This document shows, in pieces, positions 25,926 through 35,288 of a DNA stretch of 55,117 nt (position 1 is the stretch's first letter; each line of letters begins with the position of its first letter). Where the stretch lies: contig CACYTU010000018.1 of the NCBI GenBank assembly GCA_902777355.1, positions 52,509 to 107,625 on the forward strand, given 5' to 3'. The stretch is from an uncultured Lachnospiraceae bacterium. Its GTDB lineage: Bacteria; Bacillota; Clostridia; Lachnospirales; Lachnospiraceae. Position numbers and translations under genes: made by a program. The notes beneath the pieces are model-generated. The model saw nothing but the letters and a program-made list of their open reading frames with translations. It made no database searches and had not been told where the DNA came from.

Positions 25926-27209
25926 ATGCTGGAAAAATGTGATTACAGACTGGTGAGGGATATGATGCTGGAGGCAGTATATCCCGTGGATACAGAGACG
26001 ATTCCCCTGGAAGAAGCGGCGGGACGCGTGCTGGCGCAGGAACTTGTCGCCGCGGAAAATGTGCCTTCTTTTAACCGCTCCCCTTACGACGGGTATGCCT
26101 TTCGCGCAGAGGACGCAGCCGGGGCTTCGAAGGAGTCCCCTGTGACCCTGAAAATAATCGATTACATTCCCGCAGGCCATGTGCCGCATGCCCGGATCAC
26201 ACAAGGGACGGCCGCCCACCTGATGACCGGCGCTCCTGTTCCGGATGGGGCGGACGCGGTGCTGCCTTTTGAAAAAACTGCCTTTACGGAGACGGAAGTG
26301 AGTATTTTTGCCCCTGCCGCTCCCGGAAGCAACGTGATTCTGGCTGGAGAGGATGTGCTGAAAGGAACAAAACTGGCAGCCCCAGGCGTCAGGATCGACG
26401 CGGGACTTGCGGGCGTGCTGGCGGGCCAGGGACAGTTCAGGCCGCTGGTATACAGAAAGCCCCTGATCGGGATCATTTCCACAGGGACCGAGATCGTGGA
26501 GGAGAACGAGAATCCGGGTCCCGGAAAGATTTACAACACCAACCGTTATTCTCTGCAGGCGGCCTGCGCCCTGGCCGGATGCCGCAGCGTCTACATAGGG
26601 ACAGCCAGGGACGATGTATCGGCGATCAGTGCCATGATCGGACAGGCGCTGGAAAGCTGCGACGCGGTGATCCTCTCCGGGGGTGTGTCGGTCGGAGACC
26701 TGGACTGCACACCTGAGGCCATGGAACAGGCCGGAGTCACTCTCCTTGCCAGGGGAGTCGCGATGAAACCCGGCATGGCCGGTGCTTACGGTATTTTCCG
26801 CGCGGACGACTATAAAACCGGAGACAGGTGCGGGGATAAGGACAGGGAAAAGGAAAGACCTGGAATCTGCGGGATTCCGGTGTTCGCCCTCTCCGGAAAT
26901 CCCACAGCCTGTATGACAGCTTTTTATGCGGTCGCCATGCCGGCTCTTAAAAAAAGAATGGGACTGGCGGAATGCCTGCCGGTTTCTGTGCGTGTGTCCA
27001 TGGACGCAGATTATCAGAGAAAGAAACAGTCTCTGAGGCTGCTCAGAGGGAGAATTGATTTCACGGCATCGACGCAGAAAATACTGATTCCCGAAAAACA
27101 GGGTAATCAGATGCTCAGCAGCCTGGCGGGCTGTAATGCCTTTGCAGTGATCCCGGCAGGCCAAAGTGTGCCTGCGGGAGAGACAGCGGAGGCCTTCCTC
27201 ATGGACTGA
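25926..27209 (+). CDS. moeA: Molybdopterin molybdenumtransferase MoeA
   Basis: MoeA inserts molybdate into adenylylated molybdopterin. The 427-residue protein has the canonical order: N-terminal domain with GRVLAQELVAAENVPSFNRS-type sequence and SPYDGYAFRAED, then PAGHVPHARITQGTAAHLMTGAPVPDGADAV, the MogA-like domain with ISTGTEIVEEN and SGGVSVGDLD, and PVFALSGNPTACMTAF, before the C-terminal beta domain. The usual PGP-type substrate loop appears as MKPGMAGAYGIF. GAGAGGAAAGAAG precedes ATG 25926. Confidence 0.93.
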   Translation: MLEKCDYRLVRDMMLEAVYPVDTETIPLEEAAGRVLAQELVAAENVPSFNRSPYDGYAFRAEDAAGASKESPVTLKIIDYIPAGHVPHARITQGTAAHLMTGAPVPDGADAVLPFEKTAFTETEVSIFAPAAPGSNVILAGEDVLKGTKLAAPGVRIDAGLAGVLAGQGQFRPLVYRKPLIGIISTGTEIVEENENPGPGKIYNTNRYSLQAACALAGCRSVYIGTARDDVSAISAMIGQALESCDAVILSGGVSVGDLDCTPEAMEQAGVTLLARGVAMKPGMAGAYGIFRADDYKTGDRCGDKDREKERPGICGIPVFALSGNPTACMTAFYAVAMPALKKRMGLAECLPVSVRVSMDADYQRKKQSLRLLRGRIDFTASTQKILIPEKQGNQMLSSLAGCNAFAVIPAGQSVPAGETAEAFLMD

Positions 27210-27225
27210 GCAAGCGGCAGGCATT

Positions 27226-27391
27226 CAGCACACGATATGCCGGTAAATACAATATTTGTAAACCTGAGGTGTGAAAGGCGGTCGATCTGCGGTACAGCAC
27301 CCGGTCAGCACACGATATGCGGGCACACAGTATTCGCGGATACAATATATGTAAACCTGAGCTGTGAAAGGCGGACAATCTGTGATACAAT
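27226..27391 (+). repeat. Diverged direct repeat of 70-80 bp before zapA
   Basis: Copy 1 (27226-27294) and copy 2 (27306-27388) share CAGCACACGATATGC at the left, TACAATAT-TGTAAACCTGAG in the middle and TGTGAAAGGCGG on the right. Copy 2 carries an extra insertion of about 14 bp. Both contain TACAAT hexamers that could be -10 elements of tandem promoters. Confidence 0.65.
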
Positions 27392-27442
27392 AATTTGACA
27401 TCACTTTTCAAATATACCCGTTTTTTTCGAGAGGGCAGCGAT

Positions 27443-28633
27443 ATGGGAGTTAAAAACGATATTGATATCACGATCGGCGGCAAGACATTTACGCTCAGCG
27501 GAGTGGAGAGCGAGGAGTATCTCCGAGAGGTAGCCGCTTACCTGAATACGAAGATCAAAGAGTTCTCGGAGGATTCGTCTTACTGGAGGCTGCCGAACGA
27601 TCTGCGCAATGTGATGCTGCAGTTCAACCTTGCGGATGACTATTTCAAGGAACACAGCAGGGTGTCGGCTCTGGAAGCCCGGGTTCAGGATCTCGAGGAG
27701 CAGGGCAGCCGGTCGGCCAGAGAGATAGAGGAGCTGCGTGCAGCCGCTCAGGAATCAGGGGCCAGGATCAAAACGCTGGAGTCAGATGCCGACGGACTGC
27801 GCGATCAGGTAAAGAAGGCCTCGGCTGCGGAGAATTCAGCCTCCAAGCGTTTCGGCGCCGAGAAAGGCCGTGCGGACAGGCTGACAGAAGAACTCGAGGC
27901 GCTCCGCCGCAGCAAGGCAGAGGCTGACAAGGCAGTACAGCGCCTGCGCCAGGAGCTTGCTCAGACCAGGGAGTCTCTTCAGAGTGAACTGAATAAGACG
28001 AGGACGGATCTGGAACAGAAACTTTCCGCCTCGGAGTCGCAGCGGAAGAAGGAAGTTCAGGATCTGGAGAACCTTCGCCAGAAAGAGGCAAGGGAACTTC
28101 ATGAACAGCGTCAGAGGGAGGTCCAGGGCATCCGGTCCAAACATGAGAAAGAGCTGAAAGAGAGCGCCATGACCAGCGCCAGGACCCTGAAGGAGAGAGA
28201 AGAGGCCCTTCAGCGCGAACTCACGGACACCAGAGATCAGCTCACGCGGCAGCTTCAGGAGACAAAGACCGAATCTGCCGGGAGGCAGGAAGCCCTGGAA
28301 AAGGCAGAGGAGGAGATCAAAAAGCTTCGTTCCCAGTGCGACATCGCAAAGCTGAACGAGGAGAATACCCGCAAAAAACTGACTGCTCTCCAGGCGGATT
28401 TTAAAGACAAGCTGGCCGCTGACACTCTGCAGTACCGTGAGCAGGCCGAACAGGCGAAGCAGGAACTGGAGAAGACGCAGGATGAACTCATAAACCTTCA
28501 GGAGACGGAAGACAAGCGTCTTCGGGCGGCTGCAAAGGTCCGCGGCACCATGCAGGAACTGATGCAGCAGTACGGACGTTTCGGCCAGTCCCTGGAAGAG
28601 GCGGCGGAACAGATGCGCTCGCTGGAAGAATGA
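27443..28633 (+). CDS. zapA: ZapA-domain protein with a 300-residue coiled-coil extension
   Basis: Residues 1-85 match cell-division protein ZapA, which bundles FtsZ filaments (NDIDITIGGKTFTLSGVESE, then EYLREVAAYLNTKIKEF and RNVMLQFNLADDYFKEHSRV). From about residue 75 to the end (396) runs an almost unbroken, highly charged coiled coil rich in Glu, Lys, Arg, Gln and Leu, with no predicted membrane segment. Ordinary ZapA proteins are 80-130 residues, so this is three to four times longer. GAGGG precedes ATG 27443. A long rod could act as an FtsZ spacer or tether; that function is inference. Confidence 0.82.
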   Translation: MGVKNDIDITIGGKTFTLSGVESEEYLREVAAYLNTKIKEFSEDSSYWRLPNDLRNVMLQFNLADDYFKEHSRVSALEARVQDLEEQGSRSAREIEELRAAAQESGARIKTLESDADGLRDQVKKASAAENSASKRFGAEKGRADRLTEELEALRRSKAEADKAVQRLRQELAQTRESLQSELNKTRTDLEQKLSASESQRKKEVQDLENLRQKEARELHEQRQREVQGIRSKHEKELKESAMTSARTLKEREEALQRELTDTRDQLTRQLQETKTESAGRQEALEKAEEEIKKLRSQCDIAKLNEENTRKKLTALQADFKDKLAADTLQYREQAEQAKQELEKTQDELINLQETEDKRLRAAAKVRGTMQELMQQYGRFGQSLEEAAEQMRSLEE

Positions 28634-28777
28634 TAAACGCAAGGGAAAACAAACAGAAAACGCCCTGTAAAAACATTATCTGTACAGTATCGGAAAAACT
28701 AAACTAACAGAGCAGAAGACCACAGCAGAAGAGGCCTGAAGTACAGGCCGCAGACAAAAACAGAATAAGTAAAAAGC

Positions 28778-28827
28778 AGACCTCCTGCAAAAAAAACTGA
28801 TGGTTTTTGCAGGAGGTCTGTTTTATT
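28778..28827 (+). terminator. Intrinsic terminator after zapA
   Basis: AGACCTCCTGCAAAAA and TTTTTGCAGGAGGTCT pair over 16 bp around a short loop and are followed by GTTTTATT. The remaining spacer up to 28977 has a short TGTTTAGATGATA direct repeat (about 28864-28893) and no gene. Confidence 0.88.
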
Positions 28828-28977
28828 GTTGCATTCAATATACTCTGCCGATATTTACCGTACTTGTTTAGATGATACTTTGTTTAGATGATATTTATCG
28901 TAAGTATTTTTGATTATATCGAAAGCAATTTCGATATTATTTACTTTTCTTGTTTTTACTGAAATATCTGCATCTGA

Positions 28978-30042
28978 TCAGTCCAGCTTCATATCGCCGT
29001 CCTTGATCATGCCCGCGTTGCGGAAAGGAATCGCAATGATGGGAGTGAGGACAGCGGGGAGGACGATGCAGATCAGGATCAGGCCGATCCAGTCCATTCC
29101 GGTGATGCCGGCCTTTGTTCCGGCTGCAATATCATTGATCCAGCCGGTGTAGACGCCGATCTGTCCGACCAGTCCGCAGGTTCCCATGCCGGAGGCCACG
29201 GGAGCCCCGTTCATCTGCATGCGGAAGACGCAGGTAGCGATAGGGCCGGTGATGGCCGAGGTGATGATGGGAGGCAGCCAGATAAAAGGATTGCGGACGA
29301 TATTGCCCATCTGCAGCATGGAGGTTCCGATGCCCTGTGAGACCAGTCCGCCCCACTTATTTTCCCTGAAGGACATGAATGCGAAACCGACCATCTGGGC
29401 ACAGCAGCCTGCGACCGCAGCTCCGCCCGCAAGTCCCGTGAGTCCCAGCGCGGCGCAGATGGCAGCGGAAGAGATGGGGAGTGTGAGGGCGATTCCGACG
29501 ACGACGGAGACGATGATGCCCATGAGGAAGGGCTGCTGATTGGTCGCCCACATGATGATGGCTCCGACGCTGGCGGCGGCGGCGCCGATGGCGGGAGCAA
29601 TGAGTGTGGCGAGGCCCACACCTGTGAGGATCGTCACCAGAGGAGTCACCAGGATATCGACCTTTGTCTCTTTGGAAACAGCTTTGCCGATCTCGGCGGC
29701 AATGATCGCGATGATGAGTACCGACAGGGGGCCGCCGGCTCCTCCCAGCTCATTGGCGGCTTTTCCGACAGTGACAAGGGAGAAGAGCACCAGAGGCGGT
29801 GCCTGCAGGGCGAAACCGATCGCGACCGCCATTGCGGGGCCGCTCATGGAAGAGGCGTGGGCGCCGACATCGACCAGAGCCTGGATGCCCAGCTGGGTGC
29901 CCAGAGTATTGAGGATAGTCCCGATCAGCAGGGAGGCAAAAAGACCCTGAGCCATGGCTCCCAGCGCGTCGATTCCGTAGCGCCGTGCCGAGATCTCAAT
30001 GTTTTTGCGGCGGAGAAAGCTCTCTTTGTTCTTATTTTCCAT
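28978..30042 (-). CDS. PTS IIC-type integral membrane protein
   Basis: The 354-residue protein has about ten hydrophobic segments and begins with the family-like ISARRYGIDALGAMAQGLFAS. GFALQAPPLVLFSLV and VTPLVTILTGVGLATLIAPAIG follow, then glycine-rich helices. This resembles the PTS_EIIC_2 group of stand-alone IIC proteins of unknown substrate; no IIA or IIB gene is adjacent. The start is unclear: the minus-strand ATG at 30042 has AAAGGA about 13 nt upstream, while the longer in-frame ATG at 30141 has no ribosome binding site but would add 33 residues. Sugar transport is not established for this group. Confidence 0.75.
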   Translation of the reverse strand: MENKNKESFLRRKNIEISARRYGIDALGAMAQGLFASLLIGTILNTLGTQLGIQALVDVGAHASSMSGPAMAVAIGFALQAPPLVLFSLVTVGKAANELGGAGGPLSVLIIAIIAAEIGKAVSKETKVDILVTPLVTILTGVGLATLIAPAIGAAAASVGAIIMWATNQQPFLMGIIVSVVVGIALTLPISSAAICAALGLTGLAGGAAVAGCCAQMVGFAFMSFRENKWGGLVSQGIGTSMLQMGNIVRNPFIWLPPIITSAITGPIATCVFRMQMNGAPVASGMGTCGLVGQIGVYTGWINDIAAGTKAGITGMDWIGLILICIVLPAVLTPIIAIPFRNAGMIKDGDMKLD

Positions 30043-30402
30043 TTTCTTTTTGAGGTCCTTTCTGAATTCGTCCAAGCAGACGTCAGCGAGCGTTAACAAC
30101 TTTCCTGACAGCTGTCTTGTCAGGTGTGCTGTCTGCTCCATTATTCAGTCAGATCACTGTTTTGTCAAGAATAACTACTGTTTATTCACTGTATTTTTAC
30201 AAATACTGTTTTTGCAAATACTGTTTCTACAAAAACTGTTTTTACTTAAGAGAGAAAAAAAGATTAGAGAGAAAAAAAGAAAATCTGTAACTGATTGGAG
30301 AGAATCGGGATCATTTTCCAAAAGGGAAGGCGGCATCGGACTTCAAGGAAACAACTTTGATGATAAAAAAAGTAAACTGTGTTTCTATGTTTTACAGAAA
30401 GA

Positions 30403-30458
30403 AACCGACCGGCCTGTGTCCGCCGCGGGCGGAAATTATATTACAAGGGCTGTGTCAT
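30403..30458 (-). repeat. Dispersed repeat family R1, copy C (inverted, partial)
   Basis: Read on the minus strand it starts ATGACACAGCCCTTGTAATA and continues with TTTCCGCC-CGC-GGCGGACAC and GGCCGGTCGG. It then ends, lacking the second hairpin. It lies in the 780-bp spacer between the PTS-like gene and galE. Confidence 0.75.
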
Positions 30459-30566
30459 GAAAAACGTCCCTTTACTGATAACTGTATGACCAGTAAGTAC
30501 ACGCCCTCGATAGGGAGTATACTGTAACACCGGTAACGAATAGTGGGAGACTTTATTCCGCAGTGT

Positions 30567-30595
30567 TTGAACAATCCGGGAAAACAGTGTATTAT
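30567..30595 (+). promoter_or_regulatory. Candidate galE promoter
   Basis: TTGAAC (30567-30572) and TATTAT (30590-30595) are 17 nt apart. This would give a galE leader of about 320 nt that includes a GATCAG repeat tract. No riboswitch is recognised in it. Confidence 0.45.
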
Positions 30596-30785
30596 AGAAA
30601 TCGGTTATTGTTGATGATTTGACAGCCGGTTTTCTGTTATTTTCCGGTTTTTTCAGGCCTTTCTGAGACGAATATATACTGAAACAATTTTACGGAAAAA
30701 ACCTTGCGGAAACAGAAACAGCCGCCGGGATGACGGGAGCCGGCATTCGCTGAAAAAAAGAGAAAGGAGAGAAGCGCTGACAGCC

Positions 30786-30888
30786 TTCTTCAGGATCAGA
30801 TTAGGATCAGATCAGGATCAGATCAGATTCAGGATCAGATCAGGATCAGATCAGATTCAGGATCAGATCAGGATCAGGATCGGATCAG
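30786..30888 (+). repeat. GATCAG-type tandem repeat upstream of galE
   Basis: About fifteen copies of the hexamer-like unit AGATCAGG, some with an inserted TTC, run almost to the galE ribosome binding site. A polymerase-slippage-prone tract in a leader could vary in length between strains. Confidence 0.85.
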
Positions 30889-30925
30889 AATCCGGGAAGG
30901 GCCCTGGACGGCGCAGTGAAAGATT

Positions 30926-31945
30926 ATGGCAATTCTGGTGACAGGTGGAGCAGGTTTTATCGGGAGCCACACAGTCGTGGAACTGCTCGATGCAGGATAC
31001 GATGTAGTGATCGCGGACAATCTTTATAATTCGAAAGAGATCGTGATCGACCGCATTGAGAAGATCGCGGGCCGCCGGCCCAAGTTTTATAAACAGGATA
31101 TCTGCGACAGGGCGGGCCTGGAAAAAATATTCGATGAGGAAAAGATTGATTCTGTGATCCATTTCGCGGGTTACAAAGCAGTGGGCGAATCCACCCGTAT
31201 GCCTATTGAATATTATCGCAACAATCTGGATTCCACTCTGACCCTCTGCGACGTGATGAGAAAGCACGGCTGCAAAAAGATCGTTTTCTCATCCTCAGCG
31301 ACAGTTTACGGAGATCCCGCCTTTGTGCCGATCACAGAGGAATGCCCCAAGGGTGTTACGACCAATCCCTACGGAGAGACCAAGTCCATGCAGGAGCGCA
31401 TCCTGACCGATATCTGGCGTGCGGACAATGAGTGGCGCGTCATGCTGCTCCGTTATTTCAATCCCATCGGGGCACACAAGAGCGGCCTGATCGGTGAGGA
31501 CCCCAAGGGAATCCCCAATAACCTCCTGCCTTACGTCGCCCAGGTTGCCTCCGGCAAGCTGGAAAAGATCCATGTCTTCGGCAACGATTATGACACGCCC
31601 GACGGAACCGGCGTGCGCGACTACATCCATGTCGTAGACCTGGCAAAGGGGCATGTCAAGGCCATCGAGGGCCTTGAGAGACTGGATGGCGTGAATATCT
31701 TCAACCTGGGCACCGGCACCGGCTACAGTGTGCTGGACATCATCAAGGCCTTCTCTGCCGCCTGCGGGAAAGATCTTCCTTACGTCATCGATCCCCGCCG
31801 TCCCGGCGATATCGCGACCTGCTATTCGGATCCTTCCAGGGCAAAAGAGATCCTGGGCTGGACGGCGGAAAAGAATCTTCAGGATATGTGCGCCGATGCA
31901 TGGCGCTGGCAGTCACTTAATCCCGACGGATTTGTGGAGGAATGA
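30926..31945 (+). CDS. galE: UDP-glucose 4-epimerase
   Basis: GalE interconverts UDP-glucose and UDP-galactose with bound NAD. The 339-residue SDR-extended protein shows MAILVTGGAGFIGSHTVVEL (Rossmann glycines), VIHFAGYKAVGES, the Ser in FSSSATVYGDP, NPYGETKSMQERIL as the catalytic Tyr-x3-Lys, RYFNPIGAHKSGLIGEDP and GTGVRDYIHVVDLAKGH. Its stop overlaps the start of the next gene, suggesting the epimerase supplies sugar nucleotide to the surface-polymer genes that follow. The ribosome binding site is weak. Confidence 0.95.
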   Translation: MAILVTGGAGFIGSHTVVELLDAGYDVVIADNLYNSKEIVIDRIEKIAGRRPKFYKQDICDRAGLEKIFDEEKIDSVIHFAGYKAVGESTRMPIEYYRNNLDSTLTLCDVMRKHGCKKIVFSSSATVYGDPAFVPITEECPKGVTTNPYGETKSMQERILTDIWRADNEWRVMLLRYFNPIGAHKSGLIGEDPKGIPNNLLPYVAQVASGKLEKIHVFGNDYDTPDGTGVRDYIHVVDLAKGHVKAIEGLERLDGVNIFNLGTGTGYSVLDIIKAFSAACGKDLPYVIDPRRPGDIATCYSDPSRAKEILGWTAEKNLQDMCADAWRWQSLNPDGFVEE

Positions 31946-33489
31946 TGGGAAAAACTAAGAAGGTGCTCAGACGCGCGGCGGGAGGACTCCTGTTTTTTGT
32001 CCTGCTGGCCGTGATGATTCTGCGTCTTGACGGTGCGCTCAAGCTGATTCAGGAGGACAATCTCTGCCCCCGCTACTATAAGTTTCCGAAAAACACCTTT
32101 GATGTCACTTTTCTCGGGGCGTCTTTTGTCATGTACGGAATCTATCCCATGGAACTGTATCGGGATTACGGAATTGCCTCTTATAATCTTTCCACGGGAA
32201 ATCAGACAATGGAGGCCTCCTACTATCTTGCCAAAGAGTCCATTGAGAAAGATCATCCTGCCCTCATCGTCCTGGACACCAATATGGCGTGGATCGGTGA
32301 GGAGACGCTCGAGTCACAGTATATTCACTATATCACGGACACAATGCCTTATTTTTCCCGAAACAGGCTGGATATGATCCGGAATCTTTCCGAGAAAGGG
32401 GAAGACCTTCTGCCCCTGTATTTTCCGCTGATCGCCTTCCACAGCAGGTGGGAAGAGCTGACTTATGAAGATGCCCTTCCCCAGGCAAAGGAGATGGAGT
32501 ACGGCTGCAAGGTGACCGGCAGAGTGGACGCCGCGGAGCCCTTTGACGATCCGGAAAACATGGAGATGGGACTTCCGGAAATTTCACGCAAGTACATCGA
32601 GAAGACGATCGAACTCTGCAGGGAGAATGATACGCAGCTTTTGATGATCAGCGTGCCGGTCATAGGAAAAAACAAGTTTTTCGGCCAGGGAGGATATAAT
32701 CTCAGGTGGACCGCAGCAAATGAGGTGGAGAAGCTGGCAAAGGAAAACGGCGTGCCCTGTGTCAATTATTTCAATGAGGGGAAGACCCTGGGCCTTGACG
32801 TAAAAACAGATACATATGACGGAGAGCACTTTAACCGCTGGGGGGCTGCAAAGCTCACCGCTGCGCTCGGAGAATATATTCATAAGAATTTTGACATTCC
32901 GGACAGGAGAAAAGAGGGAGGCGCTTACAAGACGATTGCCTCGGATCTGGAAAAATATCCTGTTGTCCGCATGAAGGACTCACTGAACAGGGCTCTGTTT
33001 CTGCGTGACTATGCGGCTACACTGGCAAGTGACGCAGGAGGGGCAGACGGGGATGCCGTGAGCGACGCCCTCGTGCTGGTCACTCTGCGGGGACCTGTGG
33101 ACGGTGAGATCCTGACAAAGGAAGACGCGGGACTATTGCAAAAATCCGGCCTGAAACAGAACCTGAGTCAATGGGAGGGTCATTCCTGGATCGCGGTCAT
33201 CGACGGGGGCAAGGTCGTTTATGAGAGTGCCCCGAAAGAGGATGATTTCGATGACTCTTATGAAGGAGTCTCAGGAAAGCTCAGGTACAGGGTGTCCAGC
33301 GGCAGGGTCGACGAGGAGACGGGAAAGATCCGGACCGACGCCTCCATTATGGTCAATGGACTGGAATACACCTCGGAGAACCGGGGCCTTCATTTCGCCG
33401 TGTTTGACAAGACGACCGGAGAACTGATGGATTCCTGCTACATCAATATCCACAGCAGGGCTCTGGACTGCACCCACGATAACCACTGA
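31945..33489 (+). CDS. DltD/AlgJ-like SGNH-fold membrane-anchored protein with extra C-terminal domain
   Basis: The 514-residue protein has one N-terminal transmembrane helix (about residues 10-28, AGGLLFFVLLAVMIL) and an extracytoplasmic SGNH-like domain. DVTFLGASFVMYG provides the Ser position (GAS), and DTYDGEHFNRWGAAK a typical DxxH-type end block. From about residue 350 a second domain follows with VTLRGPVDGEILTKED, WIAVIDGGKVVYE, SIMVNGLEYTSENRGLHFAV and FDKTTGELMDS. This resembles ILEI-like modules of surface proteins; that resemblance is from memory and weak. GGAGG precedes ATG 31945, which overlaps the galE stop. In Dlt systems the SGNH protein completes acyl transfer to the polymer outside the cell. 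Confidence 0.72.
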   Translation: MGKTKKVLRRAAGGLLFFVLLAVMILRLDGALKLIQEDNLCPRYYKFPKNTFDVTFLGASFVMYGIYPMELYRDYGIASYNLSTGNQTMEASYYLAKESIEKDHPALIVLDTNMAWIGEETLESQYIHYITDTMPYFSRNRLDMIRNLSEKGEDLLPLYFPLIAFHSRWEELTYEDALPQAKEMEYGCKVTGRVDAAEPFDDPENMEMGLPEISRKYIEKTIELCRENDTQLLMISVPVIGKNKFFGQGGYNLRWTAANEVEKLAKENGVPCVNYFNEGKTLGLDVKTDTYDGEHFNRWGAAKLTAALGEYIHKNFDIPDRRKEGGAYKTIASDLEKYPVVRMKDSLNRALFLRDYAATLASDAGGADGDAVSDALVLVTLRGPVDGEILTKEDAGLLQKSGLKQNLSQWEGHSWIAVIDGGKVVYESAPKEDDFDDSYEGVSGKLRYRVSSGRVDEETGKIRTDASIMVNGLEYTSENRGLHFAVFDKTTGELMDSCYINIHSRALDCTHDNH

Positions 33490-33506
33490 CGCGGCGGGAG
33501 GTACAA

Positions 33507-35129
33507 ATGGCATTTTTTTCATGGCAGTTTATTCTGTTTCTGACCTGTTCGCTGGTCATTTATTATTTAGTGCCGGGCAGATTCCAGTGGATGGTCCTGC
33601 TGGTTTCCAGTACCTGGTATTATCTCAACGGAGGGAGCCTCCGCACCGTCATCTATGTCCTTGTCACCATTGTCACTACTTTCTTGGGCGCTTATTTCAT
33701 GGACAGGATCCAGAGCGGCGTGGATGCAAGGCTGAAGGGGAAAAAGGCGGACGGAACGGTCGTCAAGCCCACGAGAGAAGAAAAAAAGCAGTATAAGGCA
33801 GAGGGTCAGAAACGGAAAAGAAGAATTCTGATCCTGGTGCTTCTGATCAATTTCGGCATCCTGCTGGTCCTCAAGTACGGCAATTTCTTCGCGGTCAATA
33901 TGAATGGGCTTCTGTCCGGCCTGGGCGCCCGGCAGCGTCTGCCGGAGCTCCGCTTCCTGCTCCCACTTGGCCTGTCTTTCTACACTTTCCAGACCATGGG
34001 CTACCTGATCGACGTCTACAGGGGCAAATATGCCGCGGAAAAGAATATTTTCCGCATGGCGCTTTTCACCACATATTTCCCCTCGATCCTGCAGGGACCC
34101 ATCAACCGCTATGATGATCTGTCCGGGCAGCTCTTTGAACCCCATAAGTTTGATGACATGCGCTTTCGCGAAGGCATTCTGAGAATGTTGTGGGGCTTTT
34201 TCAAAAAGATGATCATAGCCGAGAGGGCGGTCATCATTGTAAACGAGATCTTTGACGGGTTCGTGCAGCATCGCTACCAGGGCTTTACTCTCGTGTTCGG
34301 CATCCTGCTCTACGGAGTCCAGCTCTATGCGGACTTCGCCGGAGGAATGGATATCATCTTCGGTGCCTCCGAAATGTTCGGGATCCGCCTTCGGGAAAAC
34401 TTCCGGCAGCCCTATATGGCACGGAGTATTTCCGAGTTCTGGCAGAGATGGCACATGTCCCTGGGCAACTGGATGAAGGATTACGTATTTTATCCCATCG
34501 CCCTCTCCAGGCCCTTCGCCAAGATGCAGAAAACACTGAAAAAGAAGGTGAATCCCTATTTCGGAAAGGTCTTCCCTTCTTTCCTGGCCTCTTTTATGGT
34601 CTTTATCCTGGTGGGTATCTGGCACGGCGCCAACTGGAAATTTGTCTTTTACGGCATTTACCAGGCGACTTTTGTCTCCACGGAGACGCTGTTTGAGAAA
34701 CCCTATGCCGATATGCGTAAATTTTTCCATGTGCGGGAGGAAGCGGCCGGCTGGAAGCTGTTTCAGATGATCCGGACACTGACCATCCTGTCCTTCGGCC
34801 GTTTTGTAGACGTTGTGCCCAATATGGACGATGTGATCAGGGTCATAAAGGCTGTCTTTTCCAAATTCAACCCCTGGATCTTCTTTGACGGCAGCCTGTA
34901 CGAGCACGGTGTGAACGAGACCAATTTCAATCTGATGGTCCTGCTGATCATTCTGATGGCCGTTGTGGATGTCATCAATGAGAGAGGAAAGACAGTGCGC
35001 GGCGTGATCGCCCGTCAGCAGTTCCCCTTCCGGTGGGCGGTTTATCTCACAGCTATTGCGGCGGTGGCCGTCTTCGGAATGTACGGGCCGGGGTTTGACA
35101 TGGCCAGCTTCATTTATGCTCAGTTCTGA
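33507..35129 (+). CDS. MBOAT-family membrane O-acyltransferase (DltB/AlgI-like)
   Basis: The 540-residue polytopic protein of the MBOAT family moves acyl groups from a carrier across the membrane. Conserved stretches are LPLGLSFYTFQTMGYLIDVY, TYFPSILQGPINRYDDL, DFAGGMDIIFGASEMFGI, RSISEFWQRWHMSLGNWMKD and the catalytic His in ILVGIWHGANWKF. GGGAGG precedes ATG 33507, 17 bp after the SGNH gene. A charged cytoplasmic loop around residues 70-110 is longer than in typical DltB. With the downstream adenylation and carrier proteins it forms a D-B-A-C set. Confidence 0.9.
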   Translation: MAFFSWQFILFLTCSLVIYYLVPGRFQWMVLLVSSTWYYLNGGSLRTVIYVLVTIVTTFLGAYFMDRIQSGVDARLKGKKADGTVVKPTREEKKQYKAEGQKRKRRILILVLLINFGILLVLKYGNFFAVNMNGLLSGLGARQRLPELRFLLPLGLSFYTFQTMGYLIDVYRGKYAAEKNIFRMALFTTYFPSILQGPINRYDDLSGQLFEPHKFDDMRFREGILRMLWGFFKKMIIAERAVIIVNEIFDGFVQHRYQGFTLVFGILLYGVQLYADFAGGMDIIFGASEMFGIRLRENFRQPYMARSISEFWQRWHMSLGNWMKDYVFYPIALSRPFAKMQKTLKKKVNPYFGKVFPSFLASFMVFILVGIWHGANWKFVFYGIYQATFVSTETLFEKPYADMRKFFHVREEAAGWKLFQMIRTLTILSFGRFVDVVPNMDDVIRVIKAVFSKFNPWIFFDGSLYEHGVNETNFNLMVLLIILMAVVDVINERGKTVRGVIARQQFPFRWAVYLTAIAAVAVFGMYGPGFDMASFIYAQF

Positions 35130-35288
35130 CGGCTGCTGAACAGGTTCAGAATATAAGACATCTTTCTCTAAAGATGCCGGAATCAAAAGGTGGGAGAAGA
35201 CCTGGCGCCTTATCCGTCTTTTGACCTTTACATCATCAAACATGCGGAATACATATGTGGATTGCCGCGAAAGGCTGAGTGTGACGAT

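Noticed and set aside
33567-35243. Minus-strand ORF of 558 codons
   Set aside because: Antisense to the MBOAT gene, with His/Gln/Asp-rich nonsense composition typical of shadow frames.
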